Assembly: GCA_014379885.1 (NCBI GenBank) | Contig: JACMKW010000651.1 | Coordinates: forward strand, 1-6,749 | DNA from: Rhizobacter sp. | GTDB taxonomy: Bacteria > Pseudomonadota > Gammaproteobacteria > Burkholderiales > Burkholderiaceae | Reading direction: 5' to 3' | Length of the DNA stretch: 6,749 nt | In this document: positions 6,120 to 6,749 of the stretch, piece after piece | Position numbering within the stretch: position 1 is the first letter of the stretch | Layout: each line of letters starts with the position of its first letter | Position numbers and translations under genes: made by a program | The notes under the pieces: model-generated | The model's database searches: none | The model's input: the letters and a program-made list of their open reading frames with translations, nothing else | Told to the model about the DNA's origin: nothing

Positions 6120-6749
6120 TACTCGAGATTTTGGACTTGCTCGCGCAGTTGTTCGATCAGGACTTTCATCTCCACCGAGATGTTCGTGAGTTCCAGCGTC
6201 GACGACTTGGAGCCCAGGGTGTTGGCTTCACGGAGCAACTCTTGTATCAGGAAGTCGAGCCGCTTGCCGACCTCACCGCCGGCCTTGAGCAGGCGGGCAA
6301 TCTCTTCAGTGTGGGCGCGCAAGCGAGCCAGTTCTTCGGCCACGTCGATGCGTATGGAATAGGCAGCGGCTTCGTTGAGCGCCCGTTCCTGCAAGGCTTC
6401 CCGCGAAATGGTTTGCGCTGCGCCGGTGGCGACCAGCGCTTCTTGCCAACGCTCCAGAAAGCGCTGTTGCAGGCGCTGCACGACGGCAGGCACCAGCGGC
6501 TCGGCTTGCGTAGCCAACTCGCGCAGCCGCTTCACCCGATCCATCAGAACAGCCACCAGTTTCTCGCCTTCGCGAGCCCGGGCTTCGGCCAAGCCGGTGA
6601 TGCAGCGTTTGGCGGCATCGAGCGCCACTTCGTCGAGCTTCTCGGCCGGCGTGCCGCCCTTGCACCACTGCAAGACCTCATGCACAGACAGCGGTTGCGC
6701 CTTGGGCAGCCAGCCCTGAATGGTGCTTTCCAGCCGTGACAGCCGGTTC
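6119..6749 (-). CDS. yicC: YicC/YloC-family endoribonuclease, C-terminal 209 residues (N-terminus outside window)
   Basis: YicC proteins were long of unknown function; E. coli YicC has been reported as an endoribonuclease linked to small-RNA turnover. Here the last 209 residues are visible and the frame is open to the right edge. The in-frame GTG at 6685-6683 (VHEVLQW) is internal, because upstream codons continue the family sequence ([11 protein letters not shown]). The middle part is helical and charged, and includes two long helices rich in Arg, Glu and Leu. The end is the strongly conserved DUF1732 block from [20 protein letters not shown] to the terminal REQVQNLE (visible residues 161-209). 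Full-length members are about 290-310 residues, so roughly a third is missing. The stop overlaps the gmk start by one base, which indicates translational coupling. Confidence 0.93.
   Translation of the reverse strand, partial: NRLSRLESTIQGWLPKAQPLSVHEVLQWCKGGTPAEKLDEVALDAAKRCITGLAEARAREGEKLVAVLMDRVKRLRELATQAEPLVPAVVQRLQQRFLERWQEALVATGAAQTISREALQERALNEAAAYSIRIDVAEELARLRAHTEEIARLLKAGGEVGKRLDFLIQELLREANTLGSKSSTLELTNISVEMKVLIEQLREQVQNLE

Noticed and set aside
5559..6362. Plus-strand open frame opposite gmk and yicC
   Set aside because: It spans two real overlapping genes on the other strand and has no recognisable domain.
6683..6685. GTG as the start of yicC
   Set aside because: The frame is open upstream to the window edge with family-like sequence, and starting here would remove the whole N-terminal domain.
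1..6749. Mobile element, prophage, CRISPR or defence island
   Set aside because: All genes are conserved housekeeping or transport genes with uniform high-GC composition; no transposase, integrase, long terminal repeats or spacer array is visible.

Overview
The window looks like chromosomal DNA from a high-GC betaproteobacterium, most likely Burkholderiales (Leptothrix/Rubrivivax/Comamonadaceae-like). The reasons are the GC-rich codon use, a short 67-residue omega subunit, and the gene order yicC-gmk-rpoZ-spoT. The genus is an inference from recalled family patterns; no search was run. Coding density is very high and every gene looks intact apart from the two cut by the window edges. I see no mobile element, CRISPR array, rRNA or tRNA.

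Left block, plus strand (1-2205): the 3' end of an operon for a dipeptide/oligopeptide ABC importer. It holds the last part of a DppC-type permease and two complete ATPases, DppD and DppF. Both junctions are ATGA stop/start overlaps, so the three genes should be translated together. Next on the same strand comes greB (2258-2818), a transcript-cleavage factor. It follows a 52-base gap that contains a -10-like hexamer right against the start codon.

Right block, minus strand (6749 down to 2852): yicC (N-terminus beyond the window), gmk, rpoZ and spoT. yicC and gmk overlap by one base. A 47-base gap with short direct repeats separates gmk from rpoZ. A strong intrinsic terminator with a UUCG loop lies between rpoZ and spoT, so spoT probably has its own promoter. 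spoT converges on greB, with only 33 bases between their stop codons.

Functionally, the right block plus greB groups genes around guanine nucleotides and RNA polymerase. Gmk makes GDP, SpoT makes and destroys (p)ppGpp, omega forms part of one ppGpp site on RNA polymerase in E. coli, and GreB enters the polymerase secondary channel near the second site. The peptide importer is a separate nutritional unit. I found no undescribed system. The points most worth a second look are the control sequences: a perfect dyad upstream of spoT, two possible leaderless starts, and the repeats upstream of rpoZ.
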